Below, in pieces: positions 1 through 7,651 of a DNA stretch of 34,670 nucleotides. Both the position numbers and the translations under genes were made by a program. Source of the stretch: an uncultured Subdoligranulum sp. (GTDB lineage Bacteria > Bacillota_A > Clostridia > Oscillospirales > Ruminococcaceae); contig NZ_CALADU010000285.1 of NCBI RefSeq assembly GCF_937890665.1, positions 1 to 34,670 on the forward strand, written 5' to 3'. The notes beneath the pieces were generated by a model. That model was given only the letters and a program-made list of their open reading frames with translations. It was not told the origin of the DNA and did no database searches. How positions within the stretch are numbered: the first letter of the stretch is position 1; every line of letters starts with the position of its first letter.

Positions 1-584
1 TACGAGTCATTTGGATTCGTATAGAGATTTTTTTGTAGGGAGCATTTGTTCGACGTCAGAAAAGCCCCCAAATAAGCTGCTTTGAGGTTGCAGTTTTACT
101 TCCACAATACTTCTCGTGTGCAGTGCATTGTTATTCTATATTTGCGAAGAAACATCTGCGCGTGACAAAGGGCACAGAACTGCTTTTATTGTGGTCAGTG
201 GAACTGTGTCAGCAACTGCTCGATGGAATATGGCATTTTTCGGAAGGAGAAGATCCGGCAGGATTGGCTTGACGGTAAGAGAAATGTTGTTTGGGCTGGC
301 AAGGAAATTCCACACCGGGCATAGAAAAAGGTGTGTCCTGCAAATAGCAGTGCCAGTGGAATAATGGCGGACTGGAAGAAAAAGCAACAAACAAAAATAG
401 GGGACTCGATTGATTGTCAGGATAAATGTCCCGAATCCTGTCGAGAAAATTTTGAATTGTGAAAGCGGGTGGGGGCAAGGTGTCGTTAAATTTTGATCGT
501 TGAGAAACTTTACTGCACGATATTTGTGTTGGCGTCGTAAGACTACACTGGACAACTGTCCCAACGCTAGGTTATAATATTGCC
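1..584. other. Gene-poor stretch, no recognisable gene
   Basis: I recognise no gene here. The open frames are short and resemble no family I know. Positions 1-21 can fold into an 8-bp stem (TACGAGTC / GATTCGTA, with one G-T pair) followed seven bases later by seven T, so it may be the tail of a terminator for a gene left of the window. A frame at 116-364 (82 codons) and a 32-codon frame at 364-462 touch in a TAATG overlap, but neither has a convincing ribosome-binding site. The promoter of the next gene occupies 549-578. Confidence 0.5.
549..578 (+). promoter_or_regulatory. Sigma-A promoter of the DUF1294 gene
   Basis: TGGACA at 549-554 and TATAAT at 573-578 are separated by 18 bases. The expected transcription start falls at about 584-586, on the GTG start codon at 585. 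Confidence 0.6.
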
Positions 585-869
585 GTGAAAATTGTACTTT
601 TATATCTGACGGTTGTGAATTTGGCTGCCTTCTGTTTGATGGGGAACGATAAGCGTCGCGCCCAAAAACATCAATGGCGGATCCCTGAACACACCTTGTT
701 TGCAGTAGCACTTGCGGGCGGCAGTTTGGGCGCTATTTTTGGGATGTACTTTTGGCGTCATAAAACGCGGCATTGGTACTTTGTCGTCGGCATGCCGCTG
801 ATTCTGGCAGGGCAGTTGGCGATAGCTGTTTGGTGGGGAGGTGTTTCCCGTGGGATTTGGTCTTTTTAA
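585..869 (+). CDS. DUF1294 family small membrane protein
   Basis: This 94-residue protein matches the DUF1294 (YsdA-like) family of small inner-membrane proteins of unknown role. The family signature is visible: an N-terminal membrane segment (about residues 1-20), then MGNDKRRA, the HQWRIPE box (about 30-36), a glycine-rich second helix (GGSLGAIFGM), the H-K-T turn and a last hydrophobic helix. The GTG start at 585 is needed to keep the conserved first membrane segment. No Shine-Dalgarno lies before it, and the -10 box ends only six bases upstream, so translation may be leaderless. Its end overlaps the next gene by 20 bases. The family call is firm; the function is unknown. Confidence 0.85.
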   Translation: MKIVLLYLTVVNLAAFCLMGNDKRRAQKHQWRIPEHTLFAVALAGGSLGAIFGMYFWRHKTRHWYFVVGMPLILAGQLAIAVWWGGVSRGIWSF

Positions 870-1080
870 AAAGAAAAAAGAACCGTCGCTTTTGACGCCC
901 CCACTCGGTATGGGACGTGAAGACATCCGAACGCAGAGCAGTATTTGCACCGGGGAAACATTGGTGGGATTTCTAGAGCCCAAAACCAACCGGTTGCTTC
1001 AAGCGGTTGTGGTGAGAAATGAGACCGATCTTGCGGATTACTACCGCAGCTACGGATATGAACCGCCAAGGCAAAATTGA
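850..1080 (+). CDS. Small protein of unknown function
   Basis: This protein of about 76 residues belongs to no family I can name. It has a basic N-terminus (FKKKKE), a proline-rich stretch, then a compact part ending in DLADYYRSYGYEPP. It has no signal peptide or membrane helix. I chose GTG 850 because GGGGAGGTG at 835-843 sits six bases upstream; a GTG at 841 would lie inside that ribosome site. It overlaps the DUF1294 gene, so the two are probably translated as a pair. A weak AT-rich hairpin (ATCAA/TTGAT, 1094-1106) follows and could end the transcript. Confidence 0.6.
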   Translation: MGFGLFKKKKEPSLLTPPLGMGREDIRTQSSICTGETLVGFLEPKTNRLLQAVVVRNETDLADYYRSYGYEPPRQN

Positions 1081-1174
1081 TAAAAAAGAAACAATCAATG
1101 CTTGATATTTTATTAACTTTGTGAGGTATTTTGCGTTTTTGCCTTGCTTCGCATATTTTTTGCGCAATTCGGCG

Positions 1175-1221
1175 GCAAAGTGCACGCATACTTTGCAAAT
1201 GCAAAAATGGAATGCTATAAT
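1175..1221 (+). promoter_or_regulatory. pta promoter with overlapping inverted repeat
   Basis: TTGCAA at 1193-1198 and TATAAT at 1216-1221 are 17 bases apart, and TGC directly before the -10 box makes it an extended -10 promoter. A perfect 7-bp inverted repeat, GCAAAGT at 1175-1181 and ACTTTGC at 1190-1196, overlaps the -35 box and could be an operator. I cannot name the regulator. Confidence 0.75.
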
Positions 1222-1280
1222 GAATCCGTAAGTGTAAAGCAGAGTGACTCTGCGTGAATGATATGGAGGTCGTTTTCTGT

Positions 1281-2246
1281 ATGTCCATTTTTGAAAAGTT
1301 CGAAGAAAAGCTGCGGGCCGAATCCAAGTCCATCGTGTTTACCGAAGGTACTGATGCACGTATTCTGTCTGCTGCCAGCCGTTTGCTGGCTGGCAAAACC
1401 CTGCGCGTTATTCTTCTGGGCGAGCCTGAGGCCGTGAAAAAGGCAGCGGCAGAAGGCGGCTTTGATATTACCGGTGCCGAAATTCTCAACCCCGTAAATT
1501 ATGAGGGCTTTGAGGAAATGGTCGCCAAAATGGTGGAACTGCGTAAAGGCAAGATGACCGAAGAGCAGTGCCGTGCGGCGTTGTCCAAGTCTAACTACTT
1601 CGGCACCATGTTGGTCAAGCAGGGAAAGGCGGACTGCCTGTTGGGCGGTGCAACTTACTCTACCGCAGATACCGTTCGTCCGGCATTGCAGCTGATCAAG
1701 TGCAAGCCCGGCATTAAGTCGGTAAGCTCCTGCTTCATCCTGATGCGTGGTGACGAAAGCATCGCTATGGGCGACTGTGCTATCAACATCGATCCCAGTG
1801 AGGACGAAATTGTGGAGTCCACTGTGGAGACGGCTCACACTGCTTCGGCTTTCGGCATTGAGCCCCGTGTGGCGCTGCTGTCCTATTCCACGAAGGGATC
1901 CGGTAAGGGCGAAACGGTGGACAAGATGCGTAATGCAACCCTCCGCGTGCAGGAAGCGCATCCCGAACTGATGGTGGACGGCGAGCTGCAGTTTGACGCT
2001 GCGGTGGCACCGGAGGTTGGTCAGCTGAAGGCTCCCGGCTCCAAGGTGGCCGGTTATGCCAATACCTTCATTTTCCCCAACATCAATGCCGGTAATATTG
2101 GTTACAAGATTGCCCAGCGTTTGGGTGGTTATGAGGCCTACGGCCCCATTCTGCAGGGTCTGAATGCGCCCATCAATGACCTGTCTCGTGGTTGCAATGC
2201 CGAGGAGGTTTATAAGATGGCGTTGATTACTGCCGCGCTGATCTAA
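1281..2246 (+). CDS. pta: Phosphate acetyltransferase
   Basis: Pta converts acetyl-CoA and phosphate to acetyl phosphate and CoA in the cytoplasm, the step before acetate kinase in ATP-yielding acetate formation. The 321-residue protein has the usual length of the short, single-domain bacterial enzyme. Family landmarks are the N-terminal VFTEGTDARILSAA, GGATYSTADTVRPALQLIK near the middle, LSYSTKGSGKG, and the C-terminal FPNINAGNIGYKIAQRLGG followed by GPILQGLNAPINDLSRG. I chose ATG 1281 because GGAGG at 1265-1269 precedes it and the family starts there; an in-frame ATG at 1254 lies before that site. It is monocistronic, with its own promoter and terminator; no ackA is adjacent. Confidence 0.95.
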   Translation: MSIFEKFEEKLRAESKSIVFTEGTDARILSAASRLLAGKTLRVILLGEPEAVKKAAAEGGFDITGAEILNPVNYEGFEEMVAKMVELRKGKMTEEQCRAALSKSNYFGTMLVKQGKADCLLGGATYSTADTVRPALQLIKCKPGIKSVSSCFILMRGDESIAMGDCAINIDPSEDEIVESTVETAHTASAFGIEPRVALLSYSTKGSGKGETVDKMRNATLRVQEAHPELMVDGELQFDAAVAPEVGQLKAPGSKVAGYANTFIFPNINAGNIGYKIAQRLGGYEAYGPILQGLNAPINDLSRGCNAEEVYKMALITAALI

Positions 2247-2267
2247 AATATTTTTGCATAAAGCAAA

Positions 2268-2296
2268 GGGCTCCCGAAATAATCGGGAGCCCTTTT
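2268..2296 (+). terminator. Rho-independent terminator of pta
   Basis: GGGCTCCCGA (2268-2277) pairs perfectly with TCGGGAGCCC (2283-2292) around a 5-base loop, followed by TTTT. Confidence 0.92.
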
Positions 2297-2324
2297 CGCT
2301 TGGCCATGGGCACTCCTATAAAAT

Positions 2325-2366
2325 AGTAAAAGCTCGGATAACTCACAGAGTTATCCGAGCCTTTTT
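2325..2366 (-). terminator. Terminator of pyk-luxS, probably bidirectional
   Basis: A perfect 13-bp stem joins 2332-2344 and 2348-2360 around a 3-base loop. On the minus strand it follows luxS and runs into TTTTACTATTTT; on the plus strand it is followed by CTTTTT, so it can also back up the pta terminator. Confidence 0.9.
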
Positions 2367-2384
2367 AGCCTATTGGAATAAGAA

Positions 2385-2846
2385 TTAGTACCGCAGATGC
2401 TGGGGATCCAAAGACTGTAGGACCGGCAGCATGGCAGCGGCCTCAGCGCGAGCAGCAATGGGGTCCATCATCAGATAGTTGCCGCATTCTACAGCAGAGG
2501 CTCCGGGAATTTCACTGTCATACTCAGCCATCCAAGCAAAGGCGTTGCGGACCAGATCCAAGGCCTCTGCATCGGTCAGGCCGGTGGTCAACAGGTAAAA
2601 GCCGGTTAAGCAACCCATCGGTCCTACATAGACGACACCCTTGCTGTATTTGCTGTTGCGTGCATAGGTGGCAAACAAATGCTCTAAGGTATGCGCAGCG
2701 GCCGAGGAGAGGTATTGCCCTTGGTTGGGGCGTTTCATACGAATATCCCAAGTCAGAATCTCACCATTCGGACCATCCTGACGGGAAAGATACATACCCG
2801 GCAAAAGCTTGGTATGATCTACACAGAAACTTGCAATCCGTTCCAT
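2385..2846 (-). CDS. luxS: S-ribosylhomocysteine lyase LuxS
   Basis: LuxS cleaves S-ribosylhomocysteine to homocysteine and DPD, the precursor of autoinducer AI-2, in the activated methyl cycle. The 153-residue length is normal. The metal site is intact: HTLEH (His52, Glu55, His56) and Cys121 in the ECGNY motif. The catalytic Cys79 lies in GPMGCLTGFY, and Arg39 sits in the RPNQG loop. The gene starts 10 bases after pyk on the same strand; the ribosome site TGAGGT overlaps the pyk stop codon, so the two are almost certainly co-transcribed. No pfs (mtnN) or methionine-cycle gene is nearby, which makes the pairing with pyk unusual. Confidence 0.95.
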   Translation of the reverse strand: MERIASFCVDHTKLLPGMYLSRQDGPNGEILTWDIRMKRPNQGQYLSSAAAHTLEHLFATYARNSKYSKGVVYVGPMGCLTGFYLLTTGLTDAEALDLVRNAFAWMAEYDSEIPGASAVECGNYLMMDPIAARAEAAAMLPVLQSLDPQHLRY

Positions 2847-2856
2847 TGTATTTACC

Positions 2857-4602
2857 TCAATCCGGCATAGCCTGCACTACACCGCGGGAGCAATCCATCG
2901 AAACCATCATGCCATCCTTCAAGGTGCGCGTGGCATTGGTGGCACCAACGATTACGGCTTTGTCCAACGTCAAGCCTACAATAGCGGAATGGCTGTTCGT
3001 ACCGGCTTCTTCCGTGATGATGCCGGCAGCATCACGCATGAAGGGGAGTGCTGCGTTGGTGGTGAAAGGCACTACCATGATCTGGCCGGGCTTGAACTTC
3101 TTGGCGGCTTCAGCAGCGCTGCGGCAGATGCAGACTTCACCTTTGGCGTTGTGCTGACCGATGCCAACACCGGCCAACAGGGTGTCGCCCACCATGTGAA
3201 TCTTAATCATATTGGTGGTGCCGGAAACGCCCACAGGAACACCAGCGGTTACAACAACCAAATCGCCAGAATGAATCAGGTCTGCCTTTTCAGCGGCGGC
3301 CACCGACATGGAAATCAGTTCATCGGTCGAGTTGGCGTAGTCCATCAGCAACGGCGTTACGCCACGATAAATGTTCATCTGACGGCGAGTGCGCTCATCC
3401 AACACGCAAGCGATAATCTGCGTATCGGGACGGAAACGGCTCAGCAGACGTGCGGTTTCGCCGCTCTTAGAGGCAGAGATGATGGCGGAAGCACCAATGT
3501 CCGCTGCGGTGGTGCAGGCTGCGTGACCGACAGCGGCGCTAATGGTCAGATGGGAATCGTGATCATTGGCATGGTGCACCAGATTGTCAAAGCTGGAATC
3601 GGCCTCAGTGGTTTCTGCAATGGCGGCCATTGCTTTCAAAGCCTCAACGGGATATTTGCCCGCGGCCGTCTCGCCGGAGAGCATGACCGCACCGGTACCG
3701 TCATAGATGGCGTTGGCAACGTCGGTGATCTCGGCACGGGTAGGTCGGGGGTTCACAATCATGGAATCCAACATCTGAGTGGCCGTAATGCAGATTTTGC
3801 CGGAGCGCATGGCACGGTCAATCAGGTGCTTCTGGATGGCGGGGATTTCTGCAAAATCAATCTCAACGCCCATATCACCGCGGGCGACCATGATGCCGTC
3901 CGCCACGGTCAGGATCTCATCAATGTTATCGATGCCTTCCTGATTCTCGATCTTGGCGATGATGCGCATGGTGCAGTTGTGCTCGTTCAGCAAATGCCGA
4001 ATTTCCATGATATCCTGCGCGTTGCGAGTAAAGCTAGCGGAGATCAAATCAAAGCCTTGCTCAATACCAAACAGAATATCATTGCGATCCCGCTGGCTCA
4101 TATAGGGCATCGACAGATGCACGCCAGGAACATTCACACCCTTTTTGGTTTTAATGACGCCGTCGTTCTTGACGGTGCAGTGAATATCAGTATCCGTTAC
4201 ATCGTCGATAGAAAGTTCGATCAAACCGTCATCCAACATGATGCGACCACCGGGCTGTACATCACGGGGAAGATCTTTATACGTAACAGAGCAAATTTCG
4301 TTCGTGCCTTCCACTTCCCGGGTGGTCAGGGTGAACTTCTGTCCGCTGGTCAAGTTCTCGGTGCCGTTTGTGAACACGCCCAGACGAATTTCAGGTCCTT
4401 TGGTGTCCAACATGGCAGCGACCGGCAGATCCATCTCTGCGGTCAGGGCGCGCAGCGCATCCAAGCGGCCTTTATGCTCCTCATAATCACCGTGGGAAAA
4501 ATTGAAACGGGCAACGTCCATGCCGTTTTCCAGCAACTGACGCAGGATACCGGGCTTATCGGTAGACGGACCCATTGTACAAACGATCTTTGTTTTACGC
4601 AT
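2857..4602 (-). CDS. pyk: Pyruvate kinase with C-terminal swivel domain
   Basis: Pyruvate kinase transfers phosphate from PEP to ADP, giving pyruvate and ATP at the end of glycolysis. Visible landmarks are the N-terminal KIVCTMGPS, RFNFSHG, DTKGPEIR, the lysine motif IIAKIENQEG, ARGDMGVE and the ATQMLDSM segment. The protein (about 581 residues) is longer than the roughly 470-residue core: the last 80 residues (GQIMVV to the end) form the PEP-utiliser-type swivel domain seen in Bacillus enzymes, with NSHSAIVGL in place of the TSHAAVV phosphohistidine motif. I chose the second ATG (4602) because GGAGG lies nine bases before it and only three before the ATG at 4608. Confidence 0.95.
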   Translation of the reverse strand: MRKTKIVCTMGPSTDKPGILRQLLENGMDVARFNFSHGDYEEHKGRLDALRALTAEMDLPVAAMLDTKGPEIRLGVFTNGTENLTSGQKFTLTTREVEGTNEICSVTYKDLPRDVQPGGRIMLDDGLIELSIDDVTDTDIHCTVKNDGVIKTKKGVNVPGVHLSMPYMSQRDRNDILFGIEQGFDLISASFTRNAQDIMEIRHLLNEHNCTMRIIAKIENQEGIDNIDEILTVADGIMVARGDMGVEIDFAEIPAIQKHLIDRAMRSGKICITATQMLDSMIVNPRPTRAEITDVANAIYDGTGAVMLSGETAAGKYPVEALKAMAAIAETTEADSSFDNLVHHANDHDSHLTISAAVGHAACTTAADIGASAIISASKSGETARLLSRFRPDTQIIACVLDERTRRQMNIYRGVTPLLMDYANSTDELISMSVAAAEKADLIHSGDLVVVTAGVPVGVSGTTNMIKIHMVGDTLLAGVGIGQHNAKGEVCICRSAAEAAKKFKPGQIMVVPFTTNAALPFMRDAAGIITEEAGTNSHSAIVGLTLDKAVIVGATNATRTLKDGMMVSMDCSRGVVQAMPD

Positions 4603-4650
4603 ATACATATGCCTCCATGGATTCTCAAATCTTAAACACTATACAGCGTT

Positions 4651-4680
4651 ATTATACTACAATCGCGCATAGGCAGACAA
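4651..4680 (-). promoter_or_regulatory. Sigma-A promoter of pyk-luxS
   Basis: On the minus strand TTGTCT (4680-4675) and TATAAT (4656-4651) are 18 bases apart, about 50 bases before the pyk start. Confidence 0.6.
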
Positions 4681-4761
4681 GTCTTTTTCGGTGTCTTTTA
4701 CTCATATTTTGCGCATCTTTCACGACAAGCTTATGGGCTTAAGAGAAAACAAATTTATCGT

Positions 4762-4790
4762 TTTACATTTTCTATGGTTTCGGTTATAAT
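4762..4790 (+). promoter_or_regulatory. Sigma-A promoter of deoB
   Basis: TTTACA at 4762-4767 and TATAAT at 4785-4790 are 17 bases apart, giving a start near 4797 and a leader of about 55 bases. Confidence 0.75.
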
Positions 4791-4802
4791 GTATAACAAA
4801 GT

Positions 4803-4815
4803 GGTATATTATACC
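4803..4815 (+). promoter_or_regulatory. Operator-like perfect palindrome before deoB
   Basis: GGTATATTATACC is a perfect 13-base palindrome centred at 4809, about +7 to +19 from the predicted start. That is a typical place for a repressor to block initiation. The binding protein is not identifiable from the window. Confidence 0.5.
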
Positions 4816-4851
4816 CTTTCCATTTACACAAATATAGGAGAGTATCACGAT

Positions 4852-6027
4852 ATGGCAAAGCGAGTATTTCTCATCGTGTTGGATAGTTTTGGCATTGGAG
4901 CGGAACCGGACGCAGCGCAGTTTGGTGACGTGGGGGCCAATACGTTGTCTGCCATCGCGGCGCATCCCAATTTTAAGGGAGAACATCTGGCAGAGATGGG
5001 GCTGTTTCATCTGGACGGCGTCACCTGCGGAAAGCCAGCCGACCATCCCATCGGCAGTTTTGCCCGTCTGCGGGAAGCCAGTGCAGGTAAAGATACAACA
5101 ATCGGTCATTGGGAGATTGCCGGTCTTTTGAGCGCTGAACCGTTGCCCACTTTCCCGGACGGATTCCCGCAGGATTTGTTGGATGCCTTTACTGCGAAGA
5201 CTGGCTACAAAGTGATTTGCAATAAGCCCTACTCGGGTACGGAAGTTATTCGGGATTACGGAGAAGAGCACGCTAAAACGGGTGCCTTGATTGTTTACAC
5301 TTCGGCGGATAGCGTATTTCAGATTGCCGCAAACGAAGCCATCGTACCGGTAGAAAAGCTGTACGAGATTTGTGCGCAGGCCCGAGAACTGCTTGTAGGC
5401 AAGTACGGGGTAGGCCGTGTCATTGCGCGCCCATTTGTCGGGGATTGTGCTGCCAACTTTACGCGTACGGCTCGTCGTCATGACTATAGCCTTGTACCGC
5501 CGCAGGATACCATGCTGGACGCACTACAGGCTGCTGGAAAGGCGACCATTGGCGTAGGCAAAATCCATGATATTTTTGCAGGAAAAGGGATCAGCGAGAC
5601 AATTCGAACCAGTGGAAATACGGAGGGGCTGCAGGTTACACTGGAATTGGCGGATCGCGATTTTGAAGGTCTGGCCTTTGTCAACCTTGTGGACTTTGAT
5701 ATGCTGTATGGCCATCGCCGGGATGTGGCGGGGTATGCGGCTGCGGCGGCGGAGTTCAATGATTGGCTGCCGTCGTTCTGGGCTAAGATGCGCCCCGGTG
5801 ACTTGCTGATGGTGACGGCGGATCATGGATGCGATCCGAGCTATACTAAAACGACCGACCATACACGAGAGTATGTACCGTTCTTGCTGTACGGCGATGA
5901 GATTCGCCCCGGTGTGAACCTGCATACACGGTACAGCTTTGCCACTATTGCCGATACGGTTTGCAAGAGCCTGAACGTTCCGTATTGCCCGGCTGGCTGC
6001 GGAGTGTATGATGAAATTCGTAAGTAA
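4852..6027 (+). CDS. deoB: Phosphopentomutase
   Basis: DeoB interconverts ribose 1-phosphate (or the deoxy form) and ribose 5-phosphate, feeding nucleoside sugars into the pentose phosphate pathway. The 391-residue protein belongs to the alkaline-phosphatase superfamily. Metal-binding and catalytic landmarks are the N-terminal IVLDSFGIGAEPDA (Asp11), the phosphothreonine region GKDTTIGHWE (about residues 80-88), NLVDFDMLYGHRRD, ADHG (Asp324, His325) and the TTDHTREYVP motif (Asp336, His337). ATG 4852 is set by AGGAGAG about ten bases upstream; the open frame extends to 4774 but that part overlaps the promoter. No other deo gene is adjacent. The next gene overlaps its 3' end. Confidence 0.96.
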   Translation: MAKRVFLIVLDSFGIGAEPDAAQFGDVGANTLSAIAAHPNFKGEHLAEMGLFHLDGVTCGKPADHPIGSFARLREASAGKDTTIGHWEIAGLLSAEPLPTFPDGFPQDLLDAFTAKTGYKVICNKPYSGTEVIRDYGEEHAKTGALIVYTSADSVFQIAANEAIVPVEKLYEICAQARELLVGKYGVGRVIARPFVGDCAANFTRTARRHDYSLVPPQDTMLDALQAAGKATIGVGKIHDIFAGKGISETIRTSGNTEGLQVTLELADRDFEGLAFVNLVDFDMLYGHRRDVAGYAAAAAEFNDWLPSFWAKMRPGDLLMVTADHGCDPSYTKTTDHTREYVPFLLYGDEIRPGVNLHTRYSFATIADTVCKSLNVPYCPAGCGVYDEIRK

Positions 6028-6847
6028 AATGCCGCTTTTTCTCTTATATGCTTTAGCCGCGGCGCTGGTTGCCTATTCGGTCGGTCTCGCCCTTACTAGC
6101 AACTTTAATATGGGCAACCTGATGGTTTGGCTGCTGGCTGCTGCGGTTACGGCTTATGCGATCTGGCATAAACCGCTCCATGCTTGGTTCCACGGTTCCA
6201 TAATAGGCAAAGTGGTCTGGTGGATTTTGCTGATCGGTACGATTGTTTATGCGCTGCTGATTGGCTTTGTGGCGGTAAGCGGTTATTCGCATCCTCCCTC
6301 AGGGCAAGAAAAGGTTATGATCGTTTTGGGGGCCGGACTTCGTCGTGACCAACCGAGCACCTTGCTGCGTTATCGCTTGGACAAGGCCTATGCCTATGCG
6401 ATAGAGCACCCGGATATACTGGTTGTGACCAGCGGCGGGCAGGGACGTGATGAATGGGTGCCGGAAGGGCAGGCTATGCGCGATTATCTGGTGGCCAAAG
6501 GGTTGGATCCGGAACGGGTGGTAGCCGAAAATGCTTCCACTTCTACAGAAGAAAACTTTGCCTTTTCGCTGGAAATTTTGCGAGAGCTTGGCTATGATGA
6601 AACGACACCGATTGTGTATGTTTCTAATGCATTTCATTGCTATCGGGCAGGGCGCTACGCTGAGCGAGCTGGTTTTACACAAACGACGGCGCTGGCGGCT
6701 TCTACACCGTGGCGGAGTGTGTTGCCATGCTATTTGCGAGAGGCTTTGGCGCTTGCTTACTATTGGGTGTTTAAAACGTCTTCCAGCGGGCCTATGCATG
6801 CGCTGGTAGGCTTTTTGGATTTGAATAAGCAATTTTTTTATAAGTAG
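6011..6847 (+). CDS. DUF218 (YdcF/SanA-like) membrane protein
   Basis: The first 95 residues hold three hydrophobic segments (about 5-28, 34-50 and 66-92). A DUF218 domain follows, starting at KVMIVLGAGLRRDQPS and running through VVTSGGQGRDE, ENASTSTEENF and IVYVSNAFHCYRAGRYA. DUF218 proteins such as SanA, ElyC and YdcF are linked to envelope or peptidoglycan-precursor metabolism, with unproven chemistry. The domain probably faces outward, which is inference. Two adjacent ATGs (6008 and 6011) lie inside the end of deoB, with GGAG at 6001-6004 favouring the second. The overlap implies coupling to deoB. Confidence 0.85.
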   Translation: MKFVSKMPLFLLYALAAALVAYSVGLALTSNFNMGNLMVWLLAAAVTAYAIWHKPLHAWFHGSIIGKVVWWILLIGTIVYALLIGFVAVSGYSHPPSGQEKVMIVLGAGLRRDQPSTLLRYRLDKAYAYAIEHPDILVVTSGGQGRDEWVPEGQAMRDYLVAKGLDPERVVAENASTSTEENFAFSLEILRELGYDETTPIVYVSNAFHCYRAGRYAERAGFTQTTALAASTPWRSVLPCYLREALALAYYWVFKTSSSGPMHALVGFLDLNKQFFYK

Positions 6848-6859
6848 GAGGGGACTGCT

Positions 6860-7621
6860 ATGCAGATCCGCTATTATAAGGAATACAGTCGTTATCTGAA
6901 CCGGGAAATGGAGTTTAAAGCCTATGGACATGCGGGCCGGCCTATTATCATCTTCCCGTGTCAGAGTGGTCGCTTCTATGATTGGGAGGACCGGAATATG
7001 TGCCAGATTGCGGCACCTTGGATTGATAACGGCAAACTGCAAATTTTTACGGCAGACAGTATCGACCCGGAAAGCTGGGATAACCATGGACCGGAGCGCC
7101 CGCGTATCGAGATGCAGGAGCGTTGGTATAATTACATTTGTGAGGAACTGACCCCCCGAATTCTGGAAATTAACCGTGAGCAAGGGGAGGATCATACCGG
7201 TCGTGTACTGGTGGGCGGTGCCAGTATGGGCGGTGGTCATGCAGTGAACTTTTATCTGCGGCGTCCCGATCTGTATAATGGCACGATTGCATTGAGCGGT
7301 TTGTACTCTTCCCGGATGTTCTTTGGAGAGTATATGGATGATCTCGTATATCGCAATTCCCCTTGCGACTATATGCGGAACTTCCCTATGAATCACCCCT
7401 ATAAAAAGCTCTATGCACAGGCGGATAAGTTTATTATGTGCTGTGGGCAGGGAGCTTGGGAAGGGGAGCTGCTGGCCTCTACCAAAGAGCTTCAAGCCAT
7501 TCTTGAAAGCAAAGACATCCACCCCATTGTAGATATCTGGGGCACAGATGTTTCTCATGATTGGCCCTGGTGGGAAAAGCAGTGGACGTATTTCCTGCAG
7601 ATGACGCTGGGCAATCCGTAA
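6860..7621 (+). CDS. Alpha/beta-hydrolase, putative esterase (esterase D/FrmB-like)
   Basis: This is a 253-residue soluble protein of the esterase family PF00756. The nucleophile elbow GGASMGG places the catalytic serine at residue 122, and the C-terminal SHDWPWW supplies the histidine (His233). The aromatic strand IFPCQSGRFYDWED near residue 31-44 is typical of this subgroup. There is no signal peptide, so it should be cytoplasmic. The substrate is unknown; S-formylglutathione hydrolase and mycolyltransferase relatives share the fold, but nothing here points to those substrates. A strong ribosome site (GGAGGGG) precedes ATG 6860, 12 bases after the DUF218 gene, so it belongs to the deoB operon. 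Confidence 0.87.
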   Translation: MQIRYYKEYSRYLNREMEFKAYGHAGRPIIIFPCQSGRFYDWEDRNMCQIAAPWIDNGKLQIFTADSIDPESWDNHGPERPRIEMQERWYNYICEELTPRILEINREQGEDHTGRVLVGGASMGGGHAVNFYLRRPDLYNGTIALSGLYSSRMFFGEYMDDLVYRNSPCDYMRNFPMNHPYKKLYAQADKFIMCCGQGAWEGELLASTKELQAILESKDIHPIVDIWGTDVSHDWPWWEKQWTYFLQMTLGNP

Positions 7622-7651
7622 GCCTTTTGCTGTGTACGAAGGAAACTTTCT

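Noticed and set aside
364..462. 32-codon frame starting with MADWKKKQQ, touching the stop of an 82-codon frame at 116-364
   Set aside because: Neither frame has a convincing ribosome site or resembles a known family. Left as unexplained rather than called.
2989..4635. 548-codon open frame on the plus strand opposite pyk
   Set aside because: It is antisense to a clear pyruvate kinase, is rich in His, Gly and Asn as expected from a mirrored codon pattern, and has no family match.
4818..4834. TTTACACAA before deoB as a third Rex site
   Set aside because: Only the right half (CACAA) is present; no TTGTG arm lies at the required distance.
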